From Nothophaeocryptopus gaeumannii (lineage: Eukaryota; Ascomycota; Dothideomycetes; Mycosphaerellales; Mycosphaerellaceae), in contig JASISA010000001.1 in the NCBI GenBank assembly GCA_031771865.1, forward strand, positions 930,001 to 994,000: a DNA stretch of 64,000 nt, read 5' to 3'. The notes beneath the pieces are model-generated. The model was not told where the DNA came from. It ran no database searches and worked only from the letters and a program-made list of their open reading frames with translations. Below are positions 35,873 to 46,048 of the stretch, piece after piece. How positions within the stretch are numbered: position 1 is the first letter of the stretch; the number at the start of each line of letters is the position of its first letter. A program made the position numbers and the translations under genes.

Positions 35873-36217
35873 TGAGAGTCTTGATGGCCTGACGGATATT
35901 CACGTCTGTGAGCTGGGCAGAGGATGAATTGGGACTTGACTGGACATCACTTCTGGCTTGAACATTCGCTTCCTTGCTCTCGACTTCGGCTATGGACTTC
36001 TTCATGTGCATAGATACCTTACGACGCCACGAATGATCGTATTGTTACAAGAGCGGGATTGAGCTGAGATTGCCTTACAGATAGCAGTCGCTTTGTATGG
36101 AGCAAGCGCCAACAACCCCCTTCCCACCCTGTCTTTCGACGCCCCGCTTCCCACTTCCTCCCTCTCTTCATCCGTGTCTGTTCCCTACATGTACCTCCAT
36201 CTTCTCTGTCCTCGCAT
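35873..36217. other. HSF 3' flank
   Basis: 345 bp without a gene of its own. It separates the HSF stop from the opposing broken frame. Confidence 0.4.
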
Positions 36218-36819
36218 TCAGTCCTCAATATCCCTTTCAGAACCTGCTGACCACGTTTCAGAAGACACCGATCCGGAATCCGAACCATCAGCGTCGGAGC
36301 CGTCATCAGACTCCCCGTCATCATCAGAATCCAAATTCCTATCGGCTTCCTCATCCTCATCCTCATCTTCATCCTTCCCAGCAAGCGCTTCAACAATCAA
36401 GTCAAAACGACTCTCGATCTTTCGTGCTTGCTGGAAGAATCCCACGGTTGCACCTATTACGAGCCCGAGAGGCTCTTCGAGTTCTTGCGTCCGAGAGATC
36501 AACCCACTGATTTCCCTCTCCTAACCACCGGATTGCGATCAGAGCTGTCAAAAATCCCGCCATTGACGCCGCGCATTCGGTTCGTAATGTCGCGAGACTT
36601 CCCTGTCCTTCATCGGAGAGGGCGTTCTTCGACTTCGGAGGAGTGGTTGTTAAGCCTGTCGTCATGATTGGGCTTGGGACCTTCTTGAGTAGGTGGTAGC
36701 AGAGCTTTGCTGAGGACGCTAAATGCCTGATGCGCCACGAACATGTATGTGGGGCGTTCGATGGTTGTGTTGAGGAAGCCCACTTGGCAGTGGAGGATGC
36801 CTGGATTGGTGTAAGACAT
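36218..36819 (-). pseudogene. Disrupted gene with acidic C-terminus
   Basis: Reading on the minus strand from 36819 (MSYTNPGILHCQVGFLNTT) the frame is open for 69 codons to a TGA at 36612-36610. It then stays coding-like in the same frame (ITNRMRGVNGGIFDSSD) to about 36520. One base out of frame it continues with REISGLISRTQELEEP, LVIGATVGFFQQARKIESRF and a Glu/Asp/Ser-rich tail to 36218. One in-frame stop and one frameshift explain the pattern; I found no splice pair that removes both. I do not recognise a family. The alternatives are two separate short genes or chance frames. Confidence 0.35.
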
Positions 36820-37463
36820 CGTTGGATTGTTGATGTGGAGGTGGTCGTTATGGAAGAGGTTCAAGGTTCTGTGTTCTAGATTGGGTGTGCTTCTTTTACC
36901 TGGACAGTAAGAAGGAGGATGTCAATTGTGCTCAGGCTTGACAGTGTGAAGGGGGAAGAATCGGGATTATCGAAAAGGGCGCCTACCACATGGACGAATG
37001 AAGAGGTGGTGGACACCTTCCGTTCCACGAATTTGGAGAGTTCGAAGCTCCTCAGCAGTACCACGAGTACCACGAAGCTACGACGAGCAACGAGCTGCGA
37101 AAGTCTAGTATCACGCATGCAGCAAATGCATATTGCGCTCCCGAAATCTGCTATCGACCTCAAAAAGGATGTGGAGCGCCATACAGATTTTCACTGGCGG
37201 CAACGTGGTTGCAGTGGCCATTAAATTCTGGCTGCTGGACGTAGGAAGTCGAAGCTTTTGGTATGCTTGGCACTCACATGTAAGCGGAGTCTAAAGCTTG
37301 TTAGCGAACCAAACTCACACAACGGCACGCAAATCCCTCATGGTCCGCGAAAACTCTTGCTCTACATCTTTTAATTCTTGCTCTGGGCTGCGCTGTTCTA
37401 CTTCTCTTCCACCACCTCTCTCTTAACACCTGGTTGCGATAACCCACTATACCACTTTCCAAC
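36820..37463. other. Upstream region of the 1128-aa membrane protein gene
   Basis: No supported gene. The stretch 37310-37463 is CT-rich and probably 5' UTR. Confidence 0.4.
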
Positions 37464-40400
37464 ATGGACCACGAGGTCCGCGACGGAGCGCTCCTCGCGC
37501 ACTATTTTAACATCAAAGCCAACGCCCAAAGCACGATCAAAGGCTTGATCAAGTTGACACCCACCCTCGGCCCCGAGTTCCACGAGGAGCTGGAGAAAAA
37601 GTGCGATATGTCGAAGCCCATCAAGGACAAGATCAAGTGGTTGCACGACAACGCAGGAAAACGCCTGGACCCGGGCCTTTACTACTTCCCGGAGCTTGAT
37701 CAAGAGGTCGAGGTAACTCCCAGTGAGGACGTCCCACAGCCAGATGTCGACGCAGATATTAAGGGTTGTAAAGAGATGATTGACCAGGCTCTTGGAGAGG
37801 TTGAAGAGGGATTCGGCTCGCAGTACCAGATTCAGCTGGTTTATCGTCAGGAAGAGAAGCTGTCCACCGAGAACGCTCCTGAGCGAGATGTCTCCGACGG
37901 GACCGAGACTTACATGGAGAAGCTTCGTCGCGCTGCTGGCAGCAGATTCGGTATTAAGCGCCATCCTGCCCGGGTAGAGAAGCCATCCACCGAAGATAGC
38001 CCTCTGCCAGATGTGGCCGATACGAAGGAGAGCTTCACGGGTATGTTCCGTCTGGCTCTTGAAGATGGGTTCGGCACACCATTCTTCCGTATTAAGAAGA
38101 TCAAGCACCTCAAAGATCAAGTAGAGGAGTGCCCCAGCGAGAGCACTCCTCAGCCGGATGTCGCCGACAAGAACGAAGCCCACACGGAAACTACTGGACA
38201 CAATTCTGGCGAAGATTTCACTACCCCAGCAATGCAGATTCACATGGGGCTACTTTCCAGCGAGCAGACCGAACTGTCCTTGCACATCGCTTGGGAAGAA
38301 GTGCCACTCACCAAGAACGTTCCTCAACCAGAAGGAAGCCCACTTTCCGTAGCAGTGGAGTTGCCTTCTGAACCTACGCTGCCAGCTTCCAGCACTGGCC
38401 CCTCACCCAAGGGCTATTCCCTGACATCAGCCATCTACTTGGTGGTACTCTTGGCACTGTTTGGTAATATCGTCTTGAGCTGGGTAAAATTGGCGGCGAA
38501 GAAGGACAAGCTGCGAAAGCAGTCCCAGCTACGCACTCAGATGCGCAAAGCCCTCACTGGACTCAGTATCGCCGAGAAGACAAAGGTCTCCGAGGAGTAT
38601 GCCAAGAGTACTGAGGCTGTTCCGAACTTCTTCTTCACCTCTTCCCAGTTGAAGAAGGTTGTTGCAAATCTCGCTGGGCTGTCTATTGCCACCTACTGCG
38701 ACTGGTCGTGTGTGACGAAACCTGGGTGGATCAGTACCTTGGCGATCATTCTCCTGAACGCCCTGCCGCCCGCCGCCATGTATCTCTATCTCATGCCCAC
38801 TGCATCCGAGCGAGCAGAACGCAGAGAAGCTCCCCTTATCGCCGAGATCAAGCAGAAGCTCAGCCACGCATCAGACAATGACGACGACCGTTCGCAGATC
38901 ATGGCGAAATTACAGGAGCTGGTCGAGCAAACCCCACGACGTAGCCTTGTCGACGTTCACCCCTGGGAAATCGTTTCCCAAGGTGTGTTGTGCTGCTTGC
39001 CTACAGTTATGGTTATTTGCCTCGAGCAATGGGATGGTATTACTGCGTATGTGATGGCCTCGCCGCTGATCCAGAGCATTAACTGGGTGGCGCTCGGATG
39101 TGCCATCGTCCTTCCGACCGCAGGTCTATCTGGTCTTCTTCTCTACCGCGCCGGCACACGATTCATCGAAATAAATGAAACCACGCAAGCCTCACTCGAC
39201 CTAGCCATCCGGGAAGGCCGCACGGCTGACGTCCAGGCAATTAACGAGACTCAGCTTGACGAAACTTACCAAAGACTCTGGCCCTCTACGGAAGATCTCG
39301 TAAATACTGCATTGTCCGGTATTACTGTCTTCTTCCTAGCAGCTATGCTGATGAGGACGTCCTCGGAAATGGAGGACATGAAGTGCGTGGCTGGACCTCG
39401 TTTCAAATTCAACGCCCCAGACAACATGACTGCTCCCGGAATCTGGCTCGAGGCAAGGCGCGCTGGCTGCGCAACGAAAGAGGATATGCTCTTGAACATC
39501 GAACAGATGATGGGAATGTTCTCGGCAGTCACGCCTTGCTTCTCTGTCGGATTTGTGATGCAGGATGCCCTGGCGATCGTCGGGGGAATTTCGACTCTCA
39601 TGTCTTCAGTGTGGGTCTTGTTGATAGTGGCTACCGTTGTACCACTTGCCTTTCTCGGAGTCTTTGCCGGGGACAACATCAAGACTTGTTGGAACGAGAT
39701 TCGTTTGGCTTTCAGTGCGGTCTACAACGGTTTGAAGTCTGGCTACGAGGTTGCTTCTCAAACAATGGAGAAGATCTGGAATGACGGCCTTAGGGATATC
39801 GCTGAGGCTGAGTCTGCGCTCGTGTCCGCGTATGGAAAGCAGGAGCCATCGATCTTCGACAACCAGTCCAAAGCCAAGAAAGACATCATGACTGACATGA
39901 GCCGACTCCGCGAGACCATGAACCTGGAGAAGACGCGAATGAGCCGTCAATTCCCTCATCTCGTCGAAGATCCCGACCTCGATTTGACGTGCGAGAAGGC
40001 GCGATATGAGAACAAACTTGGCTCGCGCATCGCGAGCAATGGTTGTCGCTGGGTATTAAGAGTCTCTGACAATAACCTACCAAGACACGACGAACCGATG
40101 GTTCTCAGACTAAGGGAACTGATGGCCCCAAAGGACGGCGAGAAGAAGAGGTGCCAAGATTGTGATTTTCGGAATATGTGCTCGTCCTGCAAGAAGAAAC
40201 CTGCCAAGGAGCAGCTCTTCTCTGACCACTCTGAGAACGCAACCATCTCTGTACCTTCCCATCCTTCCAGGACCCCTCCATCCTATCCCTCCAAGATCCC
40301 TCTCCCAACTGCAACTCCCAAACCAGTCCCAACCCGCGCCGACTACGCAACCTGGCAGTTCAATCGTCATGCGGCTTCTTACCCGCCGCCACCACCACCA

Positions 40401-40850
40401 CCGACATTATCAAATGGACTCCCACAGCGAACGCCTTCCTACCTTCAATCTCCATCTGCACCGGCAGCCGTTGACTCCCAGCCCCGCTACACAGACCCCA
40501 TTGTTTGGCCATCTCAGTTCAACGAGAGCGACGAGGATGAAGAAATCAGCGACGACGAAGACCTCAGTGACGAGAACGACGAGGAATGCAGCGACGACAT
40601 CCGGGCTGCTGCTGAGGAGCTAATGAAGCTTCGTGAAATATCTGAACGGACGCCCGCTGAGCTGTCGATGAAGGCTGCCGAGGTCTCGAAGAAGTTCAAG
40701 GAAATCTTCGCTGAGTCCACTGCCGCGGATGAGGATGTTGCGAATGAGGATTTCGCGAATGAGGAGACTTTTGAGGTTGTGGATGCTCCTTATAAGGTTG
40801 CTGCTGTGGAGGACGCGGAGCAGGAGAATGAGTGGGTCCGTGTGCATTAA
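37464..40850 (+). CDS. Large multispanning membrane protein with N-terminal repeats, 1128 aa
   Basis: One uninterrupted exon. Residues 1-80 are a hydrophilic, possibly helical head. Residues 86-235 contain four spaced copies of a motif like P-S/T-E-x-x-P-x-P-D-V-x-D (starts near 86, 134, 175 and 224), three of them separated by similar helical linkers ending GFG or RFG. The membrane part has about eight helices: near 318-340, 393-412, 422-440, 500-515, 540-566, 615-633 and two around 680-740. Two Cys pairs (QDCDFRNMCSSCKKK, about 902-916) could bind metal. The C-terminus is Pro-rich, then strongly acidic with a heptad-like end. No family recognised. Gene length, lack of introns and codon regularity support a real gene; function unknown. 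Confidence 0.75.
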   Translation: MDHEVRDGALLAHYFNIKANAQSTIKGLIKLTPTLGPEFHEELEKKCDMSKPIKDKIKWLHDNAGKRLDPGLYYFPELDQEVEVTPSEDVPQPDVDADIKGCKEMIDQALGEVEEGFGSQYQIQLVYRQEEKLSTENAPERDVSDGTETYMEKLRRAAGSRFGIKRHPARVEKPSTEDSPLPDVADTKESFTGMFRLALEDGFGTPFFRIKKIKHLKDQVEECPSESTPQPDVADKNEAHTETTGHNSGEDFTTPAMQIHMGLLSSEQTELSLHIAWEEVPLTKNVPQPEGSPLSVAVELPSEPTLPASSTGPSPKGYSLTSAIYLVVLLALFGNIVLSWVKLAAKKDKLRKQSQLRTQMRKALTGLSIAEKTKVSEEYAKSTEAVPNFFFTSSQLKKVVANLAGLSIATYCDWSCVTKPGWISTLAIILLNALPPAAMYLYLMPTASERAERREAPLIAEIKQKLSHASDNDDDRSQIMAKLQELVEQTPRRSLVDVHPWEIVSQGVLCCLPTVMVICLEQWDGITAYVMASPLIQSINWVALGCAIVLPTAGLSGLLLYRAGTRFIEINETTQASLDLAIREGRTADVQAINETQLDETYQRLWPSTEDLVNTALSGITVFFLAAMLMRTSSEMEDMKCVAGPRFKFNAPDNMTAPGIWLEARRAGCATKEDMLLNIEQMMGMFSAVTPCFSVGFVMQDALAIVGGISTLMSSVWVLLIVATVVPLAFLGVFAGDNIKTCWNEIRLAFSAVYNGLKSGYEVASQTMEKIWNDGLRDIAEAESALVSAYGKQEPSIFDNQSKAKKDIMTDMSRLRETMNLEKTRMSRQFPHLVEDPDLDLTCEKARYENKLGSRIASNGCRWVLRVSDNNLPRHDEPMVLRLRELMAPKDGEKKRCQDCDFRNMCSSCKKKPAKEQLFSDHSENATISVPSHPSRTPPSYPSKIPLPTATPKPVPTRADYATWQFNRHAASYPPPPPPPTLSNGLPQRTPSYLQSPSAPAAVDSQPRYTDPIVWPSQFNESDEDEEISDDEDLSDENDEECSDDIRAAAEELMKLREISERTPAELSMKAAEVSKKFKEIFAESTAADEDVANEDFANEETFEVVDAPYKVAAVEDAEQENEWVRVH

Positions 40851-41073
40851 ACAGCGTCCATGAGATGGATGATCTTTGGAAGACTAAAAGATGAAATGTA
40901 GCGTACCAGCGCAGCTTTCCGTAGCGTATCGTACGACCAAAGTCAACTTTGGAACAAAAAGGATCAAGATCCAATCTTTCACGTAAAGCGATCTCGATCA
41001 ATCTGCGCGCCTGTCTGGGTATCGATAACAAACCAGTGTATAACCCTTCACACATACACATACACATGTGTCC

Positions 41074-42456
41074 TCACCGCTCAATCCCATTCACCATCTC
41101 AATACACCCTTGCAACGCACTCTGCATATCCCCCACCTGCGCCCTCAAATCCGAATTCTCACGTCTCAGTCGCTCAACGGTCGCCCAAGCGGAAATCTCA
41201 TCGACACCTCCTCCGCGAATACTCTTCGCGGAAGCTCCAGAGTTATACACCGTAGATTGTTGGCTCAACGTACTCCCTCTTTGTGAAGGCGCATATCGAT
41301 GATGTTGCGGTGCTCGTTGGTGGTCCAACGTTACAACCAGACGAGGTTGTTGAGGGGTTTCCAGCCCACCACTGAGAATTGATGCCGTGTCCGCGTCGCT
41401 TTCGAAGCCGGAGTCAGAGGCACTACCTCCCGAGCTGCGTTTCCGCCGTCTTTGCACATCTTCATCCGTGTCGCAATCTGTTTCCGTATCGCGTCGGACT
41501 AATCGCACAGTCTTTGCGGCATCGAGAGCATCTTGCGTTTCTTGGCATTTGACTTTCTCTTTTGTGAGTTGGATAAGGAGCTCCTCGTTCACTTGTCGCA
41601 TATCCTCTGCTTTTCGACCAATGTCTTCCAGTTGCATCTTGAGATGCGCTGAGCGTGTTTTTGCTTCTTCGACTTCCTCCTTTTGCGCATCGATTTCGGG
41701 CTGGACGCTTGCGACGTATTCAACCTTCTCCTTGTACGAAGTTTGCATTCGCTGGAGCAGGTTTGTCGCGTTCAAGAGCAGATCGTTGAAAGCTTGGGGA
41801 GAAAGAGGATCTGTTGGTCCATGAGGGAAGAGGGCTTGGTTGACGTTCACGTTCAACATCTCGTCCTCAACTTTCACGGCTGGCGCTGGCGCTGGCGTAC
41901 TTGCTTTGCGCGTAAACCAAGACGTTTTTCTGTTGTTTCCGCCATTGTTCGTTGAAGGTGCGGTGCTAACCGCGGTGTCCTTGCGCTGATTTCTTAGGGT
42001 TGGCCTCTCGGTCAGGCCAGGTCGGTACTCCATTACAAATTCGCTATCCTCCTCAGTCTTCTCCTTAGTTGGTGATGTAGGTACACCGAGCTGGACTGGC
42101 GCAGATGCTCCGTGGAACAGATCACCAAAGATCTTGTTTCTTGGCGGCGAGGCAAACTTTTCTGGCGTTGCTGTAGTGCTATTTGTGTTCAGCTTCGGTA
42201 CGTAGGCAGCCCAGGATCGTGCTCGTGTGTGCAGGGTGCTTCCAGTCCGCGTGAGCGCAGCACCAAGACCTTCGCGCAAGGGTTGAGAGGGTATGGAGGA
42301 CTTTGGTCTGGCGTTGCAGGTGAGGCCGATTTCTTCGAATCCGTCTCGGTCAATTCGCAATGTAGGTGTTAGATCGAGATGTCCTTCGGCGCCCCGGTAT
42401 GAAGTCGAAGAATGGCGATTTGAGGCAAGAAAGGGGTCTTCAGGTTGGTAACCCAT
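41074..42456 (-). CDS. Conserved-type coiled-coil protein, 460 aa
   Basis: Start at 42456 (MGYQPEDPFLASNRHSS) is preferred over an in-frame ATG at 42627, because the extra 57 residues look like untranslated sequence. The N-terminal half is Ser/Thr/Pro-rich and basic. From about 240 to 330 there is a coiled coil (NDLLLNATNLLQRMQTSYKE, then alternating Glu/Lys heptads through MRQVNEELLIQLTKEKVKC). A Ser/Asp-rich linker (SGGSASDSGFESDAD) follows, and a short second coil near the C-terminus (WATVERLRRENSDLRAQVGD). This resembles uncharacterised mould proteins with two coils. A cytoskeletal or scaffolding role is only a guess. No intron is needed. Confidence 0.7.
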   Translation of the reverse strand: MGYQPEDPFLASNRHSSTSYRGAEGHLDLTPTLRIDRDGFEEIGLTCNARPKSSIPSQPLREGLGAALTRTGSTLHTRARSWAAYVPKLNTNSTTATPEKFASPPRNKIFGDLFHGASAPVQLGVPTSPTKEKTEEDSEFVMEYRPGLTERPTLRNQRKDTAVSTAPSTNNGGNNRKTSWFTRKASTPAPAPAVKVEDEMLNVNVNQALFPHGPTDPLSPQAFNDLLLNATNLLQRMQTSYKEKVEYVASVQPEIDAQKEEVEEAKTRSAHLKMQLEDIGRKAEDMRQVNEELLIQLTKEKVKCQETQDALDAAKTVRLVRRDTETDCDTDEDVQRRRKRSSGGSASDSGFESDADTASILSGGLETPQQPRLVVTLDHQRAPQHHRYAPSQRGSTLSQQSTVYNSGASAKSIRGGGVDEISAWATVERLRRENSDLRAQVGDMQSALQGCIEMVNGIER

Positions 42457-43828
42457 GGCGGTGTGAAGCACTGTGGTCCTTGGTTGTGGAGGCCGGGAGG
42501 CAGCAAGGGCGCCGGGGTCGGGCTTGGTTTCGCGTGGAGCCGATGCTGGCTTTGCCAGGAATGTCGAAGGCAGCGGCCAAGGTGTCAAGGACTCAAGGTG
42601 TGCGACGGTGTCTCGATCAAAGTGCACTCAGTGCACTGGCACAATGGGGAATTTCTCCAACTCGGCTGGAGTGCTCGGTGAGGGCAAGCTGCAGGGGAGC
42701 TGACTCGCCGAAGCCCGAGCTATCCGAGGCGGTAAAGTGTGACAGTGATTGAACAGCTCGTGACGCTGTTTCTTGTGGTGATATCCTTACTCGCGACTCT
42801 CCTGAGACGAATTGTTGAGATGAAGGGGAGTTGGTCTCTAGCAAAATCGCTAATTGGTGCGGGTACGTCGATGGAGCTCGAGTCGACCGCAAGTACGAGC
42901 CGATGAGTAGGCACGGGCCGTCAGCCAGTGTAAGTGTAAGTGTAAGCCAGGGTCGGGGTCAGGCAGTCAAGCAGTGTCAGGCACGAGCGCAGTTGGAGCC
43001 GGACAAGTCCACGATGATTGTTGCACAGACTGGAAATGTATGTAGTACGACAGATCTCTCCGAAGTGGTGGAATTGGGTATATGTGTAGCTTGGTGTGAT
43101 GGTCGATGTGACGGAGGGTCTGGAGGCTGGTGGCTTATGGCTGGTGGCTGGTGGCTGGTGGCTGGTGGCTGGTGGCTGCTCCCTTTCTCCCCACACCGAG
43201 GCTGGGCAAGCGCAGCCCTACCACAAGGAGAACCACGTCTCACACCTGGACGAACGTTGTGAACGCCTCTAGAAACTTGGACGAGGCTAGAATTGGCGTC
43301 ATGCTGCTATCCGTATAATCATCTCGCCCACGACGCAATAGTCTTTGGATCCCCGATGTCCGCCCCGCTCCCCAGAGTCGCTCGATGCATCACCGTGTTG
43401 TTACACCACAGGAGTTCTCAAGATCCGCTGACATCTCGAGGAAGGTTGGCGGGGATTTGCCTCTCTTCGACTTGCTACACACCTTGAATACGCGATTTCC
43501 AGGAACACTTCATATGACCAATATTGCTGTATCCAACGAGGCGAATTGATTGATGCACATGTCGCGCCGAGGGAGTGTTGTTCGGGGAAGCTCTCACCAG
43601 GACTGCGCGGAACCTACGGATGTCACCGTATCTTGAGAACCCTTGTGCATCAGCGTGTGTGACCGTGACGGCAGTTTCAAGAAAAGTCTACTAATTATAA
43701 CGAGCGGTGGTGAGCAGGTGGCCAGTCCAAATCGTTCATCATAAGAACCTGAGCTGGCAGCATTGAAACCACTCTGCCCCCTTCCACTTTTACACTCCTC
43801 CTCGGCACCCGTCTCACATTGCAACATC
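42457..43828. other. Upstream region with simple repeats
   Basis: 1.4 kb of mostly non-coding sequence. It contains a GTAAGT-like hexamer run near 42928-42946 and the 7-bp minisatellite listed separately. Open frames crossing the minisatellite are artefacts of the repeat. Confidence 0.45.
43125..43180. repeat. 7-bp minisatellite (GGCTGGT)n
   Basis: Eight units of 7 bp lie head to tail; five are exact ggctggt, unit 2 is ggcttat and unit 8 is ggctgct, so it has begun to diverge at both ends. It is non-coding. Confidence 0.9.
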
Positions 43829-44208
43829 ATGCTTATGAGATATACCTTCATACTCCTTATAGGGGTCTACTTTCCGCAAGCCAATGCAAGCTACCTTTGT
43901 AACAAAAAACCTCCAGTACGTAATCAGCGCGCTTTCGAGCTACACTCATAGTATACTAAACGCTAGTAGAACCCCTATCACCACTGTAGCAATCTTAAAG
44001 TTCAGGATCCGTGCGGTACTGGTTGTCCAGATCTATGTCCCGGTTATACCAACCATGCATGCGAAGCATATTAGTAAGTTCTCGATTCGGCGGAAACATT
44101 CGTTGCCGGCAAGGCTAAAGATGTAATAGCCGCCAGCATCATTGTGATTTCGAAGGAGACAACTGCGTCAGCGCCGGATGGGCATTCGATAATTGCTATT
44201 GCTACTAA
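43829..44208 (+). CDS. Small secreted cysteine-rich protein, 89 aa, three exons
   Basis: Exons are 43829-43915, 43970-44073 and 44130-44208. Intron 1 (54 nt) starts GTACGT, has a TACTAAAC branch site and ends TAG; intron 2 (56 nt) starts GTAAGT and ends TAG. Phases 0 and 2 agree, and total length is 270 nt. A signal peptide covers residues 1-20, with an ANA cleavage site before Ser21. The mature ~69 residues carry ten Cys, with an even count and a C-x-C close to the C-terminus (NCYCY). Cys positions in the precursor are 24, 35, 44, 48, 52, 60, 69, 76, 86 and 88. This density suits a disulfide-stabilised extracellular protein such as a candidate effector or antimicrobial-like peptide. No family assigned. 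No exon is long enough to stand out alone. Confidence 0.65.
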
Positions 44209-44774
44209 AGGCTCTTCTTGTATGTCAAGAGCTGGCGACGCGGACGATAGGGAGACGACGACGACTCTGGCCTATATAATCACGGAGTGTATGGCGATAG
44301 CACGGTTGTAGAAGAGCACATAGTAACACAAGAGCAGACTGTGGTGCAACCGTACCGAATCATCCCAGTTCCCGATCCATTTGACATAGTAGCGAAGCAG
44401 GTATGCGGCCGTCTGGCAGTATTGCATCCAGCCCGTCCGTGGCCAGAAAGTGAAGCTTGAAGAAGTCTTGTGACATTTCGAGGGAACGTCGTTTTGACAC
44501 CGGCGATGTAGTTGGTGAAGGCGGAGTTCTGCTGGATCCATAAGGCAGCGATAACCTAAGCATTTCCAGTGATTGGTGCTGAGCACTGCTGACAGTGATT
44601 GAATACCAGCTCTGGAACTATACAATTTGCAGCAGTGTGCGATGTCCCACGCGCAGCCAGCTCTCTGCAAGTGTTGTATTATTATCCTGGGGATTGGAAA
44701 TATACAATGACTGCAACTGCTGGACGAACCTGAAATCCTACTCGATTCGATTTTCTGAAGAAGCTTTTGAGAAC
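44209..44774. other. Intergenic region
   Basis: 566 bp between the secreted peptide and the next membrane gene. Open frames crossing it have no motif. Confidence 0.4.
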
Positions 44775-45251
44775 ATGTCACTCCAATCTATCCTTAATGG
44801 AACCTCGAAAGGGCCACGTCTGACCGCTTTCGAAGAAGCGCAAAGTGCGTTATTGGTGCTCTTCGCCATCGTCGGAGCCCTCGCCGCAGCCTCCTTTCCA
44901 GGCATCATCTGCGCCATCGTCCGTACAACTCAAGGACGCAAGACCACTGATCGAAGCACTCTCAAAATATCCACAGGGTCATTCTTTCTCCTGGTCGCCG
45001 CGAGCCTTGCACTTGCGCTCATCTACTGCGTCATTTTAGCGGCCATAAGTGACCTGCCTGGCGGGAGCCTGCAGCAGGATCCGACCTGGATGGCTATCCC
45101 GCCAGCTGTCTGTGTTGGGATGATGGTCGCGCTGTTGGGAGGGTTCCACTCTGCTCGAGGGTACAGGAATTGGAAGGCTGGAAGGGAGAGTCGGATTCGC
45201 CAAGCGAATCTCAGGGGGTATGAGTTGGAGCTTGGCAGTATGCTGGCCTAG
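44775..45251 (+). CDS. Small polytopic membrane protein, 158 aa
   Basis: The start at 44775 (MSLQSILNGTSKGPRL) lies before the first helix; an open frame upstream reads like 5' UTR. Three hydrophobic segments: about 23-48 (SALLVLFAIVGALAAASFPG), 68-93 (SFFLLVAASLALALIYCVIL) and 104-128 (TWMAIPPAVCVGMMVALLGG). The rest is short and charged, ending YELELGSMLA. Size and layout match the small membrane proteins at 22.9-27.8 kb, and more such genes follow, so it belongs to the same accessory class by architecture. No known family recognised. Confidence 0.55.
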   Translation: MSLQSILNGTSKGPRLTAFEEAQSALLVLFAIVGALAAASFPGIICAIVRTTQGRKTTDRSTLKISTGSFFLLVAASLALALIYCVILAAISDLPGGSLQQDPTWMAIPPAVCVGMMVALLGGFHSARGYRNWKAGRESRIRQANLRGYELELGSMLA

Positions 45252-45316
45252 AAAGCTGGTCGATCAGATCAAATCGAGCTGAGGCGGTTATTGGGATCGT
45301 TGTCATCTGACAATCT

Positions 45317-45732
45317 TTGCATGCGATGCATGGCATGAAGTGCCTGGTGTGGGGTCTCTCGCCTATTGGAGTTAGCCGCCTGTTGAACGCCAAGATTAGC
45401 TTCTCCACCGGATACTCCACTTTGGCCGTTACGACGACACTTTCGAGCTTGCATGCATGCTTCCGTTGTTCATTGATCACCTCACAGCCTTTGGTCTGGC
45501 GGTACACCTGCCGAACTTCTTCTGCTGGATCGTTCTTGGCAGGGACATGCAGAGACCAGTGGGAGGTGGGGTTTGGGATGCAATTACCATCGGCTGCACT
45601 CTCTCCCTAGCACTCTACATCGCTGGTAATGCATTGGCAATAACGAACATTCCGGACCTCGGAGTGGTGCTTTTACTTGTTCCAATGGCAGTGGTGGTCG
45701 CGGAAGCTGCCATCCTGTATCTTGGATTATGA
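45317..45732 (+). pseudogene. Fragment of a small membrane-protein gene
   Basis: A frame from about 45457 to 45732 gives FFCWIVLGRDM, then a helix and PDLGVVLLLVPMAVVVAEAA. The end resembles the last helix of the gene at 46049 (DVWFVLGPLFILAAEAVLSW). Upstream coding-like sequence (45317-45456) is in a different frame. No start codon, splice pair or stop gives a complete protein, so this is a truncated or frameshifted relative. Confidence 0.35.
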
Positions 45733-46048
45733 ACGTACCTCAGAATGAAGAGCAGTGGAGCTCGAGCGAGCAAGCTGGAAATAGACAAGGAGAATTTGGG
45801 CTGTGAAGTAAGGCAGACCTGCTGACCAGCTTTTTGAACTGTATCGCGATAGGTGCTTCAAACTCGACACACAGCTCGAAGACGTCAGGCGAACCACAGA
45901 AACGAGACAGCACACCACCGCAAGAAGACAGACCAAGCCATGAACATGTACGGACACTTGCAGACCTCATTGCACCCGAACACCTCTCTACATCCGCCGC
46001 AAGCCCTCACGCATATCATCGCGAACACAGCAGAACAACTCCTCCCCC

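Noticed and set aside
43077..43262. Open frames with Trp/Gly/Leu or Ser/His/Gln/Pro repeats
   Set aside because: Caused only by the 7-bp minisatellite being translated.
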